Source of the DNA: JAXGQD01 sp964574395
GTDB lineage: Bacteria > Bacillota > Clostridia > Saccharofermentanales > Fastidiosipilaceae
Assembly: GCA_964574395.1 (NCBI GenBank)
Contig: CAZNNL010000004.1
Coordinates: 1 to 54,369, forward strand
Direction of reading: 5' to 3'
DNA: 54,369 bases
This document shows, one piece after another, positions 16,684 to 27,600 of the stretch. How positions within the stretch are numbered: position 1 is the first letter of the stretch; the number at the start of each line of letters is the position of its first letter. The position numbers and the translations under genes were made by a program. The notes under the pieces were generated by a model. It had not been told where the DNA came from. It saw only the letters and a program-made list of their open reading frames with translations, and made no database searches.

Positions 16684-17385
16684 ATGTTCAAAGAAAAAGA
16701 CATAGGCCAGCTCAAAACTGAGCAACGCGCGCACTTCCGTGAGAAGCGTAAAGCTATTCCTGAACTTTCACGCCTTTCACAAAGTTTGACTGTGAACAGG
16801 GCTTTAGCGATTTACCTTGCTGAACATATCGAGGCAAGGCGCGAGCAGAAACAAAGTGAACCCTTGCATGTTTGCGCATACATGGCAATGGAACCAGAAC
16901 TAAGTTTAGAACCATTGTTGGAAGATGAACTGAGGCGCGCAGTAGAGGAAGGTTTATTAGCTTTCTATATACCCAAAACAGCGAGGGGGGCAAGTGGTAC
17001 ACTCGATTTAACTTTTGGTCACTATAGACATTCTGATCTACCCCCTTGCGCAAGACACCAATCCGGTGTTTTAGGCATTGCTGAGCCGCTAGATAAAGAT
17101 TTAGTCGAAGATTTAAGGCCTGACATTATTCTCCTTCCTTGTGTTGCATTTGATACGCACGGTAGTAGAGTAGGACAGGGTGCAGGTTGTTATGACCGTT
17201 ACTTGGCTAAGCTACATGCTAAGGGAATTAAGCCAATTTGTGTTGTTGTGGGATACAAAGAACAGGAAGCTGAGTACAGACTACCGATAGCAGAGCATGA
17301 TTGGCCTATGGATTACGCTGCTTCGGGGGAATTTGTAAGGAAACTTGATGTTAAAAAAACTGAGTTAGGGGAATTAATGAGATGA
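16684..17385 (+). CDS. 5-formyltetrahydrofolate cyclo-ligase
   Basis: ATP-dependent conversion of 5-formyl-THF to 5,10-methenyl-THF, returning folate to the one-carbon pool. The family signature is clear: LLPCVAFDTHGSRVGQGAG then CYDRYL, and a basic N-terminus for ATP/folate binding. The gene has 233 codons from ATG 16684, or 241 from GTG 16660; neither has a strong ribosome binding site, and the family is usually nearer 190, so the N-terminus is uncertain. Its stop overlaps the ACT-domain gene as ATGA. Confidence 0.87.
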   Translation: MFKEKDIGQLKTEQRAHFREKRKAIPELSRLSQSLTVNRALAIYLAEHIEARREQKQSEPLHVCAYMAMEPELSLEPLLEDELRRAVEEGLLAFYIPKTARGASGTLDLTFGHYRHSDLPPCARHQSGVLGIAEPLDKDLVEDLRPDIILLPCVAFDTHGSRVGQGAGCYDRYLAKLHAKGIKPICVVVGYKEQEAEYRLPIAEHDWPMDYAASGEFVRKLDVKKTELGELMR

Positions 17386-17666
17386 GTAGTAAAAAAGACA
17401 AAGCAGTGCTGACCGTGGTTGGCCACGATCGTGTAGGTATTATTTATGCGGTAACTTCTATTTTGGCAGACTATCAGGTCAATATTGAAGATATTTCACA
17501 AACTATATTGCAAGATATTTTCAATATGATTATGATGGTGGATTTAAAAAACATGAATCGTCCAATTGAAGCACTTCGTAGTGAACTTGAAGCTTTGGGA
17601 GAAGAACTAGGCTTAAACATTCTCATTCAACATAGTGCGATATTTGATAGTATGCACCGCATATAG
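17382..17666 (+). CDS. ACT-domain protein, UPF0237 family
   Basis: Small protein of 94 residues forming one ACT domain: LTVVGHDRVGIIYAVTSILA followed by VNIEDISQTI, the typical start of an ACT fold, here similar to the regulatory half of GcvR. ACT domains usually bind small metabolites such as amino acids. Start ATG overlaps the stop of the upstream gene (ATGA). It sits directly before a UPF0210 gene, a conserved pairing in Bacillota. Ligand and role are unknown. Confidence 0.85.
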   Translation: MSSKKDKAVLTVVGHDRVGIIYAVTSILADYQVNIEDISQTILQDIFNMIMMVDLKNMNRPIEALRSELEALGEELGLNILIQHSAIFDSMHRI

Positions 17667-17697
17667 GTCTAGGTAATGGGGTTTAAGAGGAGAGAAG

Positions 17698-19059
17698 ATG
17701 TTTGAACGCATTGAAATATTAGAGACACAGCGCATGCTCGAACGTGAGCATCTAGACGTAAGAACTGTAACCATGGGCATAAACTTGCTAGATTGCGCTG
17801 CGGAAAACTCGGAAACAGCTTGCCAACGCATTTATGATAAAATTTCTCGTTATGCAGAAAACTTGCTTGCCACTTCTAAAGAAATATCGGATGAATATGG
17901 AGTACCTATAGTCAATACACGTATCTCTGTTACGCCGATATCTTTGGTCGCTGCAGCTTCGCGTTGTGAAGATTATGTGGATTTTGCCCTTGCTTTAGAC
18001 AAAGCTGCGGAAAACTGTGGAGTTAACTTTATCGGCGGTTTTTCTGCATTGGTGCACAAAGGATTTACCGAAAGTGATCGCAAACTAATGGCGAGCCTCC
18101 CACGTGCTTTAGCAGAAACAGAGCGCGTTTGTGCTTCGTTAAATGTAGCAACTTCGCGTGTTGGCATTAATATGGATGCTGTCCGAGATTTAGGAGTACT
18201 GATAAAAGAGACTGCACGTTTGACAAGCGATACACAAGCTTATGGTTGTTGTAAGTTGGTTGTTTTTGCCAATGCACCTGAAGATAATCCTTTTATGGCT
18301 GGTGCTTTTACAGGTGTGGGAGAACCCGAAGCGGTGATTAACGTTGGGGTAAGCGGACCAGGCGTGGTTCTGAGTGCCTTGAAAAAACTCAGTCCTACAG
18401 CAGATTTAGGTGAAGTTGCGGAAACGATAAAACGTACCGCTTTCAAAATAACGCGCGTTGGACAGTTGGTTGCTCAGGAAGCCGCGACGCGCTTAGGTGT
18501 GGATTTTGGTATTATCGATTTATCTCTTGCTCCAACTCCGGCAAAAGGAGACTCGATAGCACGCATATTAGAAACTATGGGCCTAGAAAATTGTGGTGCC
18601 TGGGGAACGACAGCGGCACTAGCTATGCTAAACGATGCAGTCAAAAAAGGCGGGACCATGGCATCGTCATTTGTTGGTGGGCTATCAGGCGCCTTTATCC
18701 CCGTTTCAGAAGATGAAGGCATGATTGCGGCTGTAGAAGCAGGAGCACTTAGTCTGGAGAAACTAGAAGCCATGACTTGCGTCTGTTCTGTGGGCATTGA
18801 CATGGTAGCAATTCCAGGTGATACACCAGCGTCAATAATTTCTGGAATCATTGCGGATGAGATGGCAATAGGAACCTTCAATAACAAAACAACCGCCGTT
18901 CGTATAATACCTGTGCCTGGTAAAGTAGTCGGAGATAAAGTTCACTATGGCGGACTTTGGGGTGATGCACCGATTATGTCGGTTAACGCCTCTTTACCAG
19001 ATGTTTTCATTCAGCGTGGAGGAAGAATACCTGCACCCATTCATAGTATGAGAAACTAG
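17698..19059 (+). CDS. UPF0210 / DUF711 family protein (PFL-like)
   Basis: 453 residues, starting at ATG 17698 with AGGAGAG upstream. The sequence matches the UPF0210 family, which is distantly related to pyruvate formate-lyase-like folds: conserved GGFSALVHKGF, GVGEPEAVINVGVSGPG and MVAIPGDTP stretches. No glycyl-radical loop is evident. It pairs with the ACT-domain gene upstream, which may sense a metabolite for it. The biochemical function is not established, to my knowledge. Confidence 0.85.
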   Translation: MFERIEILETQRMLEREHLDVRTVTMGINLLDCAAENSETACQRIYDKISRYAENLLATSKEISDEYGVPIVNTRISVTPISLVAAASRCEDYVDFALALDKAAENCGVNFIGGFSALVHKGFTESDRKLMASLPRALAETERVCASLNVATSRVGINMDAVRDLGVLIKETARLTSDTQAYGCCKLVVFANAPEDNPFMAGAFTGVGEPEAVINVGVSGPGVVLSALKKLSPTADLGEVAETIKRTAFKITRVGQLVAQEAATRLGVDFGIIDLSLAPTPAKGDSIARILETMGLENCGAWGTTAALAMLNDAVKKGGTMASSFVGGLSGAFIPVSEDEGMIAAVEAGALSLEKLEAMTCVCSVGIDMVAIPGDTPASIISGIIADEMAIGTFNNKTTAVRIIPVPGKVVGDKVHYGGLWGDAPIMSVNASLPDVFIQRGGRIPAPIHSMRN

Positions 19060-19142
19060 CCTGAGTTTAAGTTGTCAAGACAAAAGAAAACACAAAGAAT
19101 TGATATTAAATATATGTAACGATGTCTTCACTAATCCATAAA

Positions 19143-19185
19143 TTTAACACAGGCGAAAAATTTCTGTGTTAAAATGTCTTAACAC
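19143..19185 (+). promoter_or_regulatory. Putative operator of the BlaI-type gene
   Basis: TTTAACACAG (19143-19152) and CTGTGTTAAA (19164-19173) form a perfect 10-bp inverted repeat, and a third half-site TTAACAC follows at 19179-19185, just upstream of the start codon. BlaI/MecI proteins bind such dyads as dimers and commonly repress their own genes. The same CTGTGTTAAAA word lies upstream of nagA (49224-49234). Function is inferred. Confidence 0.5.
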
Positions 19186-19204
19186 CAAAGGCGGAGGGCT
19201 ATAT

Positions 19205-19786
19205 ATGAAAAGCAGCGAGGAATCCTTAGCTCAAATTTCAGCAGCGGAGTGGCTCATTATGGAGTGCTTGTGGACGAACGGTCCCATGTATATGGCCGAT
19301 ATCGTAAGCGCATTAAAAGAGCAGACAGAGTGGAGTAGAACGACGGTTCTAACTCTGGCGTCGCGTTTGGAAAAGAAAGAGTTCATTGGAACGGAGCGCA
19401 GTAGTAAAGCCTATTTGTATGTGCCTATTGTTAGTCGCAAGCTCGCTGTAATGGATCGTTTAGAGCAGTTTGTGAAGGAGACCTTTGCTGGAGACTACTA
19501 TCCACTTGCACGCTTAATTGCAGAAAGCTCAAAATTAAGTATTGCCGAAGAAAAGAAGCTGAGAGCGCGTTTTAAACCAGTAAAAACTGAAGAAAGTGAA
19601 GCGCCTGAGATTTCTAAATTAAGTAACATAGAAGAACCTTTAGCTCAAAGAAAGCTTAGTTCTGAAAGTATAAATGAACCTAAACTTAAGGAGAAGCTTA
19701 AAGATAAAGCGAAGAATAAAAGTAAGCCTGATAAAGACAACTCGGATAAAGACAAAAAAAGCAGTAAAAAATCAAAGAAAAAATAA
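19205..19786 (+). CDS. BlaI/MecI/CopY-family transcriptional repressor with Lys-rich tail
   Basis: 193 residues from ATG 19205 (GGAGGG just upstream). Residues about 8-120 are a winged-helix BlaI domain: AAEWLIMECLWTNGPMYMAD, then EWSRTTVLTLASRLEKKEFI, with SRTTV in the recognition helix. The last 65 residues are highly charged and low in complexity, ending in repeats of Lys, Asp and Ser, unlike ordinary BlaI proteins (about 120-150 residues). The tail could bind nucleic acid or be a cleavage or degradation region. No BlaR/MecR sensor protease or beta-lactamase is nearby. Likely autoregulated through the dyad upstream. Confidence 0.83.
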   Translation: MKSSEESLAQISAAEWLIMECLWTNGPMYMADIVSALKEQTEWSRTTVLTLASRLEKKEFIGTERSSKAYLYVPIVSRKLAVMDRLEQFVKETFAGDYYPLARLIAESSKLSIAEEKKLRARFKPVKTEESEAPEISKLSNIEEPLAQRKLSSESINEPKLKEKLKDKAKNKSKPDKDNSDKDKKSSKKSKKK

Positions 19787-19803
19787 GCACCTTTATATAA
19801 TAA

Positions 19804-19838
19804 AAACAAACTTGCATGATTTGCGAGTTTGTTTTTTT
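19804..19838. terminator. Bidirectional terminator between BlaI-type gene and argH
   Basis: AAACAAACTTGCA (19804-19816) pairs with TGCGAGTTTGTTT (19822-19834) with one wobble, and seven Ts follow (19832-19838). The complementary strand also ends in a T-rich run, so it can serve the convergent argH transcript. Confidence 0.85.
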
Positions 19839-19895
19839 ATGGCAATGTTGTAACCATGTCGTGTCGTCATAATACAAGCACAGAAAGGCTTGCAA

Positions 19896-21290
19896 TTAGA
19901 TACCTGCTAAATCCTTTAGTTTTTCTTTTGCAGCGTTAATTGCCGATCTCACAGTGTTAGGCGCTGGCCCGCCCTCTAACTTTCTCTTCGCGACGGCGTT
20001 TGCCAAGTCAATCGCTTGATAGATATCCTCATCGAAAAGATTAGAAAAAGAACGGTATATATCAAGATTCAAATCACTTAAGGCACAAGCATTGGCTAGA
20101 CAGTATTGCACAAGTTGGCCGGATACATGATGTGCTTCACGGAAGGGAAGTCCTTTTGCCACTAAGTAATCCGCGACTTCCGTAGCGTTAGTAAAACCAC
20201 CGGCTGCTGCCGCTCTCATCTGATCTACATGAACAGTCATAGTGTTCATCATTCCGATGAAGGGGGGCAAAGTGATTTTAACGGTGTCTATGGCGGAGAA
20301 AATAGCTTCTTTATCTTCTTGCATGTCTTTGTTGTAGGCGAGTGGCAGCCCTTTCATAAGACTCATTAAGGTGGTTAGCTGACCAATCATCCGTGCCGAT
20401 TTCCCGCGTGCCAACTCAGCAATATCTGGGTTTTTCTTTTGGGGCATGATACTTGAACCTGTTGCATATGCGTCATCTAGCTCAATAAAAGCAAACTCTC
20501 TACTGTTCCACAAAATGATTTCTTCCGATAAGCGTGATATGTGAACCATAAACAATGTGAGGGCTGAGACAATTTCAATGGCAAAATCACGATCCGAAAC
20601 CGCATCCATACTGTTAGCACAAACTCTCGCAAAACCGAGTTCTTCTGCAACGAAGCTTCGATCAAGCGCAAAACCTGAGCCAGCAAGTGCAGCAGCCCCT
20701 AAGGGTGATTCGTTCATGCGTTCGAGTGCGTCATTTAAGCGGCCTAAATCACGTAGAAACATTTGTACGTAGGCCATAAAATGATGCGCTAAGCTTAGTG
20801 GTTGGGCTCTTTGCAAGTGCGTATAGCCTGGCAGTATAGTATCAGTATGTTGGCTAGCTAAGTCCAATAAACTCGTCGTCAATTCAGCGATATACGCTAT
20901 GATTATGTCCAACTCATCTCGCAAGTAAAGACGAATATCAAGAGCAACCTGATCGTTGCGTGAACGTCCAGTATGTAGCTTTTTGCCAGCCTCACCAATG
21001 CGCTTGGTAAGTTCGCTTTCGATGAACATATGGATGTCTTCTGCCTCAGGACTGAAGGGGAGTTTTCCACTTTCGATATCTGCTTCGATTGCATCCAGCC
21101 CATCACAGATTGCCAAGCGTTCTGATTCCTCTAGAATCCCGACACGTTCAAGCATTTTCGCATGCGCTTTACTGCCGTGAATGTCTTGTTTGTACAAACG
21201 AAAATCAAAGTCGATTGAGCGGTTGAAAGCATGCACTACATCCGCAGTTTCTTTACTAAATCGTCCTGACCAGAGTTTATCCGAATTCAA
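19896..21290 (-). CDS. argH: Argininosuccinate lyase
   Basis: Last step of arginine synthesis, splitting argininosuccinate into arginine and fumarate; cytoplasmic homotetramer. 464 residues, normal length, starting LWSGRFSKETADVVHAFN. The fumarase-superfamily signature GSSIMPQKKNPD carries the catalytic serine, and HTGRSRNDQ and TILPGYTHLQRAQP are also present. The start is TTG 21290, with AGGAG seven bases before it. It begins 13 bases after argG, so the two form an operon. No other arginine genes are in the window. Confidence 0.96.
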   Translation of the reverse strand: MNSDKLWSGRFSKETADVVHAFNRSIDFDFRLYKQDIHGSKAHAKMLERVGILEESERLAICDGLDAIEADIESGKLPFSPEAEDIHMFIESELTKRIGEAGKKLHTGRSRNDQVALDIRLYLRDELDIIIAYIAELTTSLLDLASQHTDTILPGYTHLQRAQPLSLAHHFMAYVQMFLRDLGRLNDALERMNESPLGAAALAGSGFALDRSFVAEELGFARVCANSMDAVSDRDFAIEIVSALTLFMVHISRLSEEIILWNSREFAFIELDDAYATGSSIMPQKKNPDIAELARGKSARMIGQLTTLMSLMKGLPLAYNKDMQEDKEAIFSAIDTVKITLPPFIGMMNTMTVHVDQMRAAAAGGFTNATEVADYLVAKGLPFREAHHVSGQLVQYCLANACALSDLNLDIYRSFSNLFDEDIYQAIDLANAVAKRKLEGGPAPNTVRSAINAAKEKLKDLAGI

Positions 21291-21303
21291 ATCAAGGCTC
21301 CTC

Positions 21304-22515
21304 TCACAACAAACCGTTTCTTTTTTTCATCTCTGCTACGACCTTCATTGGTAGACCAAAGAGATTAATAAAGCCGCCTGCGTCAACTTGGTCATAAACT
21401 TCGTCTTCACCAAATGTTGAAAGTTCTTCGCTATAAAGTGAGAATGGTGAACTTGTGCCAGCTGGTAGCACATTGCCTTTGTAAAGTTTCAGTTTCACAG
21501 TACCGCTAACGGTTTTTTGTGTTTCGTCCACAAATGCAGACAATGCTTCGCGCAATGGATGGAACCATTGACCGTTGTAGACGAGTTCTGCGAAACGTTG
21601 AGCTACCAAATCTTTGTAATGTAAAGTTTCGCGATCTAGGCATAAGAGTTCTAGTTCACGATGTGCAGCATACATCACTGTTCCACCGGGTGTTTCATAG
21701 ACGCCTCTAGACTTCATACCCACCAAGCGGTTTTCGACCATATCCGCAATGCCCACGCCATTGGCTCCGGCAACTTTGTTTAAATGCTCCAATATCTCTC
21801 TCGGGCCAGTTATGCCATCAACTTCAACTGGTACACCAGCCTCAAATTTCAAACTTACATAAGTAGGTGCATCAGGAGCATTCTCTGGAGAGACCATTAA
21901 TTGGAGTAATTTTTCATAATTGGGCTCATTTTCAGGCAACTCTAAATCCATGCCTTCGTGACTTAAATGCCAAATATTTTGATCCATGGAATAATTGTCC
22001 TCTTTGGTAACAGGGACGGGGATTCCGCGTGCTTCGGCATAGTCGATTTCTTCGTCGCGCGATTTTATATCCCATATTCTCCAAGGTGCTATGATTTTGA
22101 GATCTGGTGCTAGTGCTTTAATCGTTAACTCGAAGCGAACTTGATCATTGCCTTTACCTGTGGCTCCATGGGCGATTGCAGTACAGTTTTCCTTGCGCGC
22201 TATTTCCACCATGCGTTTGGCGATGACAGGTCTGGCAAAAGACGTGCCGAGCAAGTATTTTCCTTCATAAATTGCATGAGCTTTAAGCGTTGGGTAGATA
22301 AAGTCGGTAATGAATTCATCGGTAATATCTTCAATATAGACTTTTTCCGCTCCGCACTTCAATGCTTTGGAGCGTAGTGTTTCTTCATCTACACCAATAC
22401 CAACTTCACCAGCCATGGCGACGACTTCACAGTCATAGTTTTCTTTTAACCAAGGGATGATAATGGATGTGTCGAGACCGCCTGAGTAGGCGAGGAGGAT
22501 GCGTTCTTTTGCCAT
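21304..22515 (-). CDS. argG: Argininosuccinate synthase
   Basis: Joins citrulline and aspartate using ATP. 403 residues from ATG 22515, with AAGGAG nine bases upstream; a longer reading from 22581 lacks support. The ATP-binding P-loop-like motif LAYSGGLDTS is at residues 8-17, and AHGATGKGNDQVRFE follows. It heads the argGH operon and is divergent from htpG. The sequence between start codon and promoter is AT-rich and could hold an ArgR box, but I cannot mark one with confidence. Confidence 0.97.
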   Translation of the reverse strand: MAKERILLAYSGGLDTSIIIPWLKENYDCEVVAMAGEVGIGVDEETLRSKALKCGAEKVYIEDITDEFITDFIYPTLKAHAIYEGKYLLGTSFARPVIAKRMVEIARKENCTAIAHGATGKGNDQVRFELTIKALAPDLKIIAPWRIWDIKSRDEEIDYAEARGIPVPVTKEDNYSMDQNIWHLSHEGMDLELPENEPNYEKLLQLMVSPENAPDAPTYVSLKFEAGVPVEVDGITGPREILEHLNKVAGANGVGIADMVENRLVGMKSRGVYETPGGTVMYAAHRELELLCLDRETLHYKDLVAQRFAELVYNGQWFHPLREALSAFVDETQKTVSGTVKLKLYKGNVLPAGTSSPFSLYSEELSTFGEDEVYDQVDAGGFINLFGLPMKVVAEMKKRNGLL

Positions 22516-22702
22516 AATTATGTGCTCCTTAATAAAAATAAATATAAAATCTAGTTTTCGACTGCAGATTAGCAAACACATCAGCGCAAGTAAAGACTAA
22601 GCGAAGGAATAGTTAAAATGTGATAGAATATCTAGGGCATTTTGTGCCAAAGCAGCCGTCCGCTGCAGAATGAGAACATAATAAAGTGAGGTATAGCTTA
22701 GT

Positions 22703-24649
22703 ATGCAAAGTAAAAGCGGGCAAATTTCAGTTAATACAGAAAATATTTTTCCAATTATTCGTAAATGGCTTTATTCTGATCAAGATATTTTTCTACGTGA
22801 AGTAGTTTCCAATGCGACAGATGCCATTAGTAAATATAAACGTTTAGTAGAATTTGGAGAAGCACCAACACCAGAAGATGCGGATTATCGTATCGATGTG
22901 ATTTATGACAGTGCTGAAAAAACATTGAAAATCCAAGACAATGGTATTGGCATGACCGCTGAAGAAGTGGAGAAGTATATTAATCAAATTGCTTTTTCTG
23001 GCGCTATGGACTTTGTAGAAAAATACAAAGACAAAGGTGATGCAACTGGCATAATCGGGCATTTTGGCCTTGGTTTCTATTCTGTTTTCATGGTTGCAGA
23101 GCATGTCACCATCGACTCTTTATCCTTCATCGAAGGGGCACAAGCTGTGCGTTGGCAAAGTAGCGACGGACAAGAGTTTACACTTGCAGCCGGGGACAAG
23201 AATACACGTGGTACCTGTATCACATTGAACTTTGACCAGGAAGCCGAGAAGGAACTTAATGCGGCTAAGCTCCGAGAGATTTTGCACAAATACTGTCAGT
23301 TTATGCCTTATCCGATTTATTTTACGGATATAGTTGGCGACAAAGAAGCCGCAGAACAAAGAGAGAAATCGTTTGAGAGTAGACTTGAGTCTTATGAAAA
23401 GCGCCGTAAAGAAGCTTTGGACAAAGGCGAGGACTTTAGCGAAGAAGAACCTAGTAAGCCAGAAGACCCGCTTGAGTCCCCCATCAATAATGTTTCACCC
23501 TTGTGGATGAAAGCACCTAAAGACTGCACTGAAGAAGAGTATCTGGAATTTTATCGGGAAGCATTTAACGATTACCGTAAACCACTCTTTTGGATACACT
23601 TAAACATGGATTATCCTTTCCGACTTCAGGGTATCTTGTATTTCCCTCAAGCTGAAAATCGATATGAAACTTTAGAGGGTCGTATCAAACTTTATAATAA
23701 TCAGGTTTTCGTCGCAGACAATATTAAAGAAGTGATTCCGGAATTTCTCTTTTTGCTTAAGGGTGTCATTGATTGTCCGGATTTACCTCTCAATGTTTCA
23801 AGATCATTTTTGCAAAACGATGCTTACGTAAAAAAACTTTCCGAACACATCATACGTAAGGTAGCAGACAAACTCACACAGTTATTTAAAAATGAACGTG
23901 AGGCTTACAACGGATATTGGAAAGACATTGCCGTTTTTGTCAAATACGGTTGCCTGCGTGAGGACAAGTTCTTTGACCGTGTAAAGGATGCCTTGCTCTT
24001 TGAAACTGTTGATGCTGAGTATAAGACCAGGGAAGAACTAGGCGAAACGATCTATTATGTAGCGGAGCCCGAAAAGCAAGCCGTTTATATCAGACATGCT
24101 AAAGAACTCGGCAGAACAGTAGTCGTCTTGAACCATGAACTTGATATGCCTTTTGTCCAACTCCTAGAAATGAAATGTTCTCCTGTAAAATTTGTTCGTA
24201 TTGACGCAGCTGTAGAGGGCGAAGCTGGGTCTGAAGAAGATACAAAATATTTTGAGAAACTTTTCCAAAGTGCATTAGATGATAAAAAAATAAAAATCGA
24301 AGTTGTAGCTCTTGATGAGAAAGCATTGCCTGCTATGATTAAAGAAACGGAAGAAAGCCGTCGTATGCAAGAAATGCGTAAGCAATTTGAACGCATGTCA
24401 GGTAACGGCGAGGACATGGATTTCGACAGCATGTTCCCGGTAGAGCAGACATTGTTGGTAAATAGTAATCATCCTTTGGTTAAAAAATTAAGAACTTATG
24501 AGGGTGAATCCGACAAGAAAGAAGTGCATGATGCGTTAACGAAGCAGCTATATCTGCTAGCTCAACTTGGTCATGGATCATTAGAAGCAGATGCGCTTGC
24601 AGATTATGTTGATGAGAATGTGAAGTTATTAGAGAAACTTATTCAGTAG
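22703..24649 (+). CDS. htpG: Molecular chaperone HtpG (Hsp90)
   Basis: ATP-dependent homodimeric chaperone, 648 residues. The GHKL ATP-binding motifs are intact: EVVSNATDA (33-41, with catalytic Glu33), QDNGIGM, and GHFGLGFYSVFM. A charged linker lies near 225-255. The middle domain holds the NVSRSFLQND arginine finger region. GTGAGG precedes the ATG. No CIRCE-type inverted repeat is visible upstream by eye. Confidence 0.96.
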   Translation: MQSKSGQISVNTENIFPIIRKWLYSDQDIFLREVVSNATDAISKYKRLVEFGEAPTPEDADYRIDVIYDSAEKTLKIQDNGIGMTAEEVEKYINQIAFSGAMDFVEKYKDKGDATGIIGHFGLGFYSVFMVAEHVTIDSLSFIEGAQAVRWQSSDGQEFTLAAGDKNTRGTCITLNFDQEAEKELNAAKLREILHKYCQFMPYPIYFTDIVGDKEAAEQREKSFESRLESYEKRRKEALDKGEDFSEEEPSKPEDPLESPINNVSPLWMKAPKDCTEEEYLEFYREAFNDYRKPLFWIHLNMDYPFRLQGILYFPQAENRYETLEGRIKLYNNQVFVADNIKEVIPEFLFLLKGVIDCPDLPLNVSRSFLQNDAYVKKLSEHIIRKVADKLTQLFKNEREAYNGYWKDIAVFVKYGCLREDKFFDRVKDALLFETVDAEYKTREELGETIYYVAEPEKQAVYIRHAKELGRTVVVLNHELDMPFVQLLEMKCSPVKFVRIDAAVEGEAGSEEDTKYFEKLFQSALDDKKIKIEVVALDEKALPAMIKETEESRRMQEMRKQFERMSGNGEDMDFDSMFPVEQTLLVNSNHPLVKKLRTYEGESDKKEVHDALTKQLYLLAQLGHGSLEADALADYVDENVKLLEKLIQ

Positions 24650-24690
24650 CACAAAAAAGGAAAACAGGAAACTGACTGTTGGGGAGCACT

Positions 24691-27600
24691 ATGGAAACGA
24701 GAATACTTACACGCGTATATGCTGAAAAGAAGACTGCTTTTGCCATAGAGGCTAAAGGTGTTCTGAATGATCTGAAAGAACATTTTGGACTCGATGCTTT
24801 AGAGAGTGTTCGTATCCTGAACCGCTACGATGTCGAGGGACTTACCGAGGCAGAGATTGCGACTGCCAAAGGTATGATATTCTCTGAAGCTCCAGTTGAT
24901 GAAGTATTTGAAGACGATCCTGTTTGGAGTCAGTCAGATTATGTTTTAGCTGTCGAAGCATTGCCTGGACAGTATGAGCAGCGTGAGGATTTCGCTGAAC
25001 AAGCACTACAGATAATTAGCCAGGAGGAAAGACCAAGCGTTCGAAGTGCTAGGGTGTATCTTTTCAATGGCAAGCTAGATGAGCAGGCGAAACAGCGCAT
25101 TCATAGTCATCTAATTAATCCAGTAGAATCCAGAGCGGCTTCACTTGCGTTACCGACGACACTACAAAGAGATATCCCAGAAGTTAAGGCAGTCCCCATA
25201 CTCGTTAATTTTATAGGTGCAACGAAAGATATTCTCTTGGCGATGCATGCAGACTTAGGTTTGGCTATGTCTTTGGATGATTTGTTCTTTGTTCAAAAGC
25301 ATTTCCAAAGTATTAAAAGAAACCCAACACTTACAGAAATAAAAGTCTTGGACACCTATTGGTCAGACCATTGTCGTCATACTACTTTTAACACCGAATT
25401 GCTGGAAACTAAGCTCGACGAAGCAAGAGATGATGATGCAGCCATCATCCACAAAAGAATCGCAGCAAGTTTGGATCTTTACTTAGACCAACGAATTGCG
25501 TTCTATAAAAAGCGCATTAATGAAAAACCTGTTTGCTTAATGGATATTGCGACTTTAGCAGGTAAAATTCTGCATGCCGATGGTTATGTAGATGACTTAG
25601 ATATTTCGGAAGAAATCAATGCCTGTAGTATTAAAGTTGAAGTTCCCGTTGATGGATATCCGCAGGCAATGCTACTCATGTTTAAAAATGAAACGCACAA
25701 CCATCCAACCGAAATAGAACCTTTTGGTGGTGCAGCAACATGCCTTGGTGGAGCTATTAGAGACCCACTGTCAGGACGTTCTTATGTATATCAGTCTTTG
25801 CGCGTTACGGGTAGTGGAGATCCGCGTCAAGCCTTTGAAGATACGCTCGCTGGTAAATTACCACAGCGTAAAATAACTACTACTGCTGCAGCTGGCTTTA
25901 GTTCATATGGTAATCAGATAGGTCTGGCCACAGGTCAAGTTGCTGAGCTTTACCATCCAGGTTATGTAGCGAAACGTATGGAAATTGGTGCGGTCATTGC
26001 CGCAGCTCCCGCTGATCAAGTTGTTCGCGAAACACCAGAAGCAGGAGACGTGATCGTTTTACTAGGCGGGCGAACTGGTCGTGACGGAATCGGTGGGGCG
26101 ACCGGATCCTCAAAAATCCATGATGAGTTTTCTGTCGAAACTTCTGGTTCAGAAGTGCAAAAGGGTAATGCACCAACAGAAAGAGCGCTTCAACGTTTGT
26201 TCCGTAGAGCCGAAATATCACGCTTAATCCGTCGCTGTAACGATTTTGGTGCAGGTGGTGTGTGTGTAGCAATTGGCGAATTGGCTGATGGTGTACGCAT
26301 TGATTTAGACAAAATACTTGTAAAATACGAGGGCTTGGATGGGACAGAACTTGCCATTTCAGAATCCCAAGAACGTATGGCTGTAGTGCTCAGACCTGAA
26401 GTATTAGCGACATTTATGGACGCCGCTGCTGAAGAAAATCTAGAAGCCAGAGTTGTTGCCGAAGTCACTGAAGAAGCGCATATGCGCATGGTTTGGCGCG
26501 GTTCAACTATCGTAGATTTGGAGCGCAGTTTTATCAATACGAATGGAGCTCCACAAAGTGCCAAAGCACAGGTTCGCATTCCTGATCCTGAGAAGCATTA
26601 TTTTAAGCCTTATGCACCTGATTTACCTTTCGCAGAAAGATTAAAGGCTGGCTTGGCTGATCTCAATGAATGTGCACAAAAAGGCTTAATTGAACGCTTT
26701 GACAACAGTGTTGGTGCAGGTACCATTCTTCAGCCTTTAGGTGGATTGCACCAGCTCAGCCCAGAAGAAGGCATGGCTGCCAAAATACCTTTAACAACAG
26801 GCGACAGCTCGGTAGCTTCCTTGATGGCGTTTGGCTTTGATCCAGAGCTTTCTTCTTGGAGTCCATATCATGGTGCTTATTATGCTGTCACACAATCTTT
26901 GGCAAAATTAACCGCTATGGGTGCTTCCTCCCGCAAGGCAAGACTGACATTCCAAGAATACTTCCCACGTACGGATAGCCCTGAAAAGTGGGGGCTGCCA
27001 TTGGCTGCTTTGCTCGGAGCGTTCCAAGCTCAGCTTGATTTTAAAGTTCCATCCATAGGTGGTAAAGACTCGATGTCAGGCAATTATAATGAACTTGAGG
27101 TTCCACCTACGCTCGTTTCTTTCGCCGTTGGTACTAGACCTATAGAACAAGTCAAATCTTCTGTACTTAAGGAAGCCGGCAGAGTAATCATGTACTTTCC
27201 ACTTCCTATGGATGAGGGCTTTTTCTTAAATGCCGATAAATTCCAAAGGCAGTTAAATCTATGCCATAAGCTTCAAAAAATTGGACATGTTAACGCGATT
27301 TCTACCGTTAAACGTGCTGGAGCTGCTGTTACCATAATCAAACAATGCTTTGGTGAACATTTAGGCTTCAGTTTTAATCCTCTCTTGTCCGCAGATGAAT
27401 TCTTCATGCCACAACCTGGTGCACTTTTAGTTGAAGTGGTTGATGATGCACAGTATCAATCTACCTTGCAAGCGCTAAAAGAAGCTGGGGCTGTCCTGCT
27501 CGGCCAGATAACATCAGCCGCCTTGATTAGCTATGGTGACGAAAAACTGTCTTTAGATGAAGCTAAGGCAGCATGGCTCAACACACTCAATGACGTGTTT

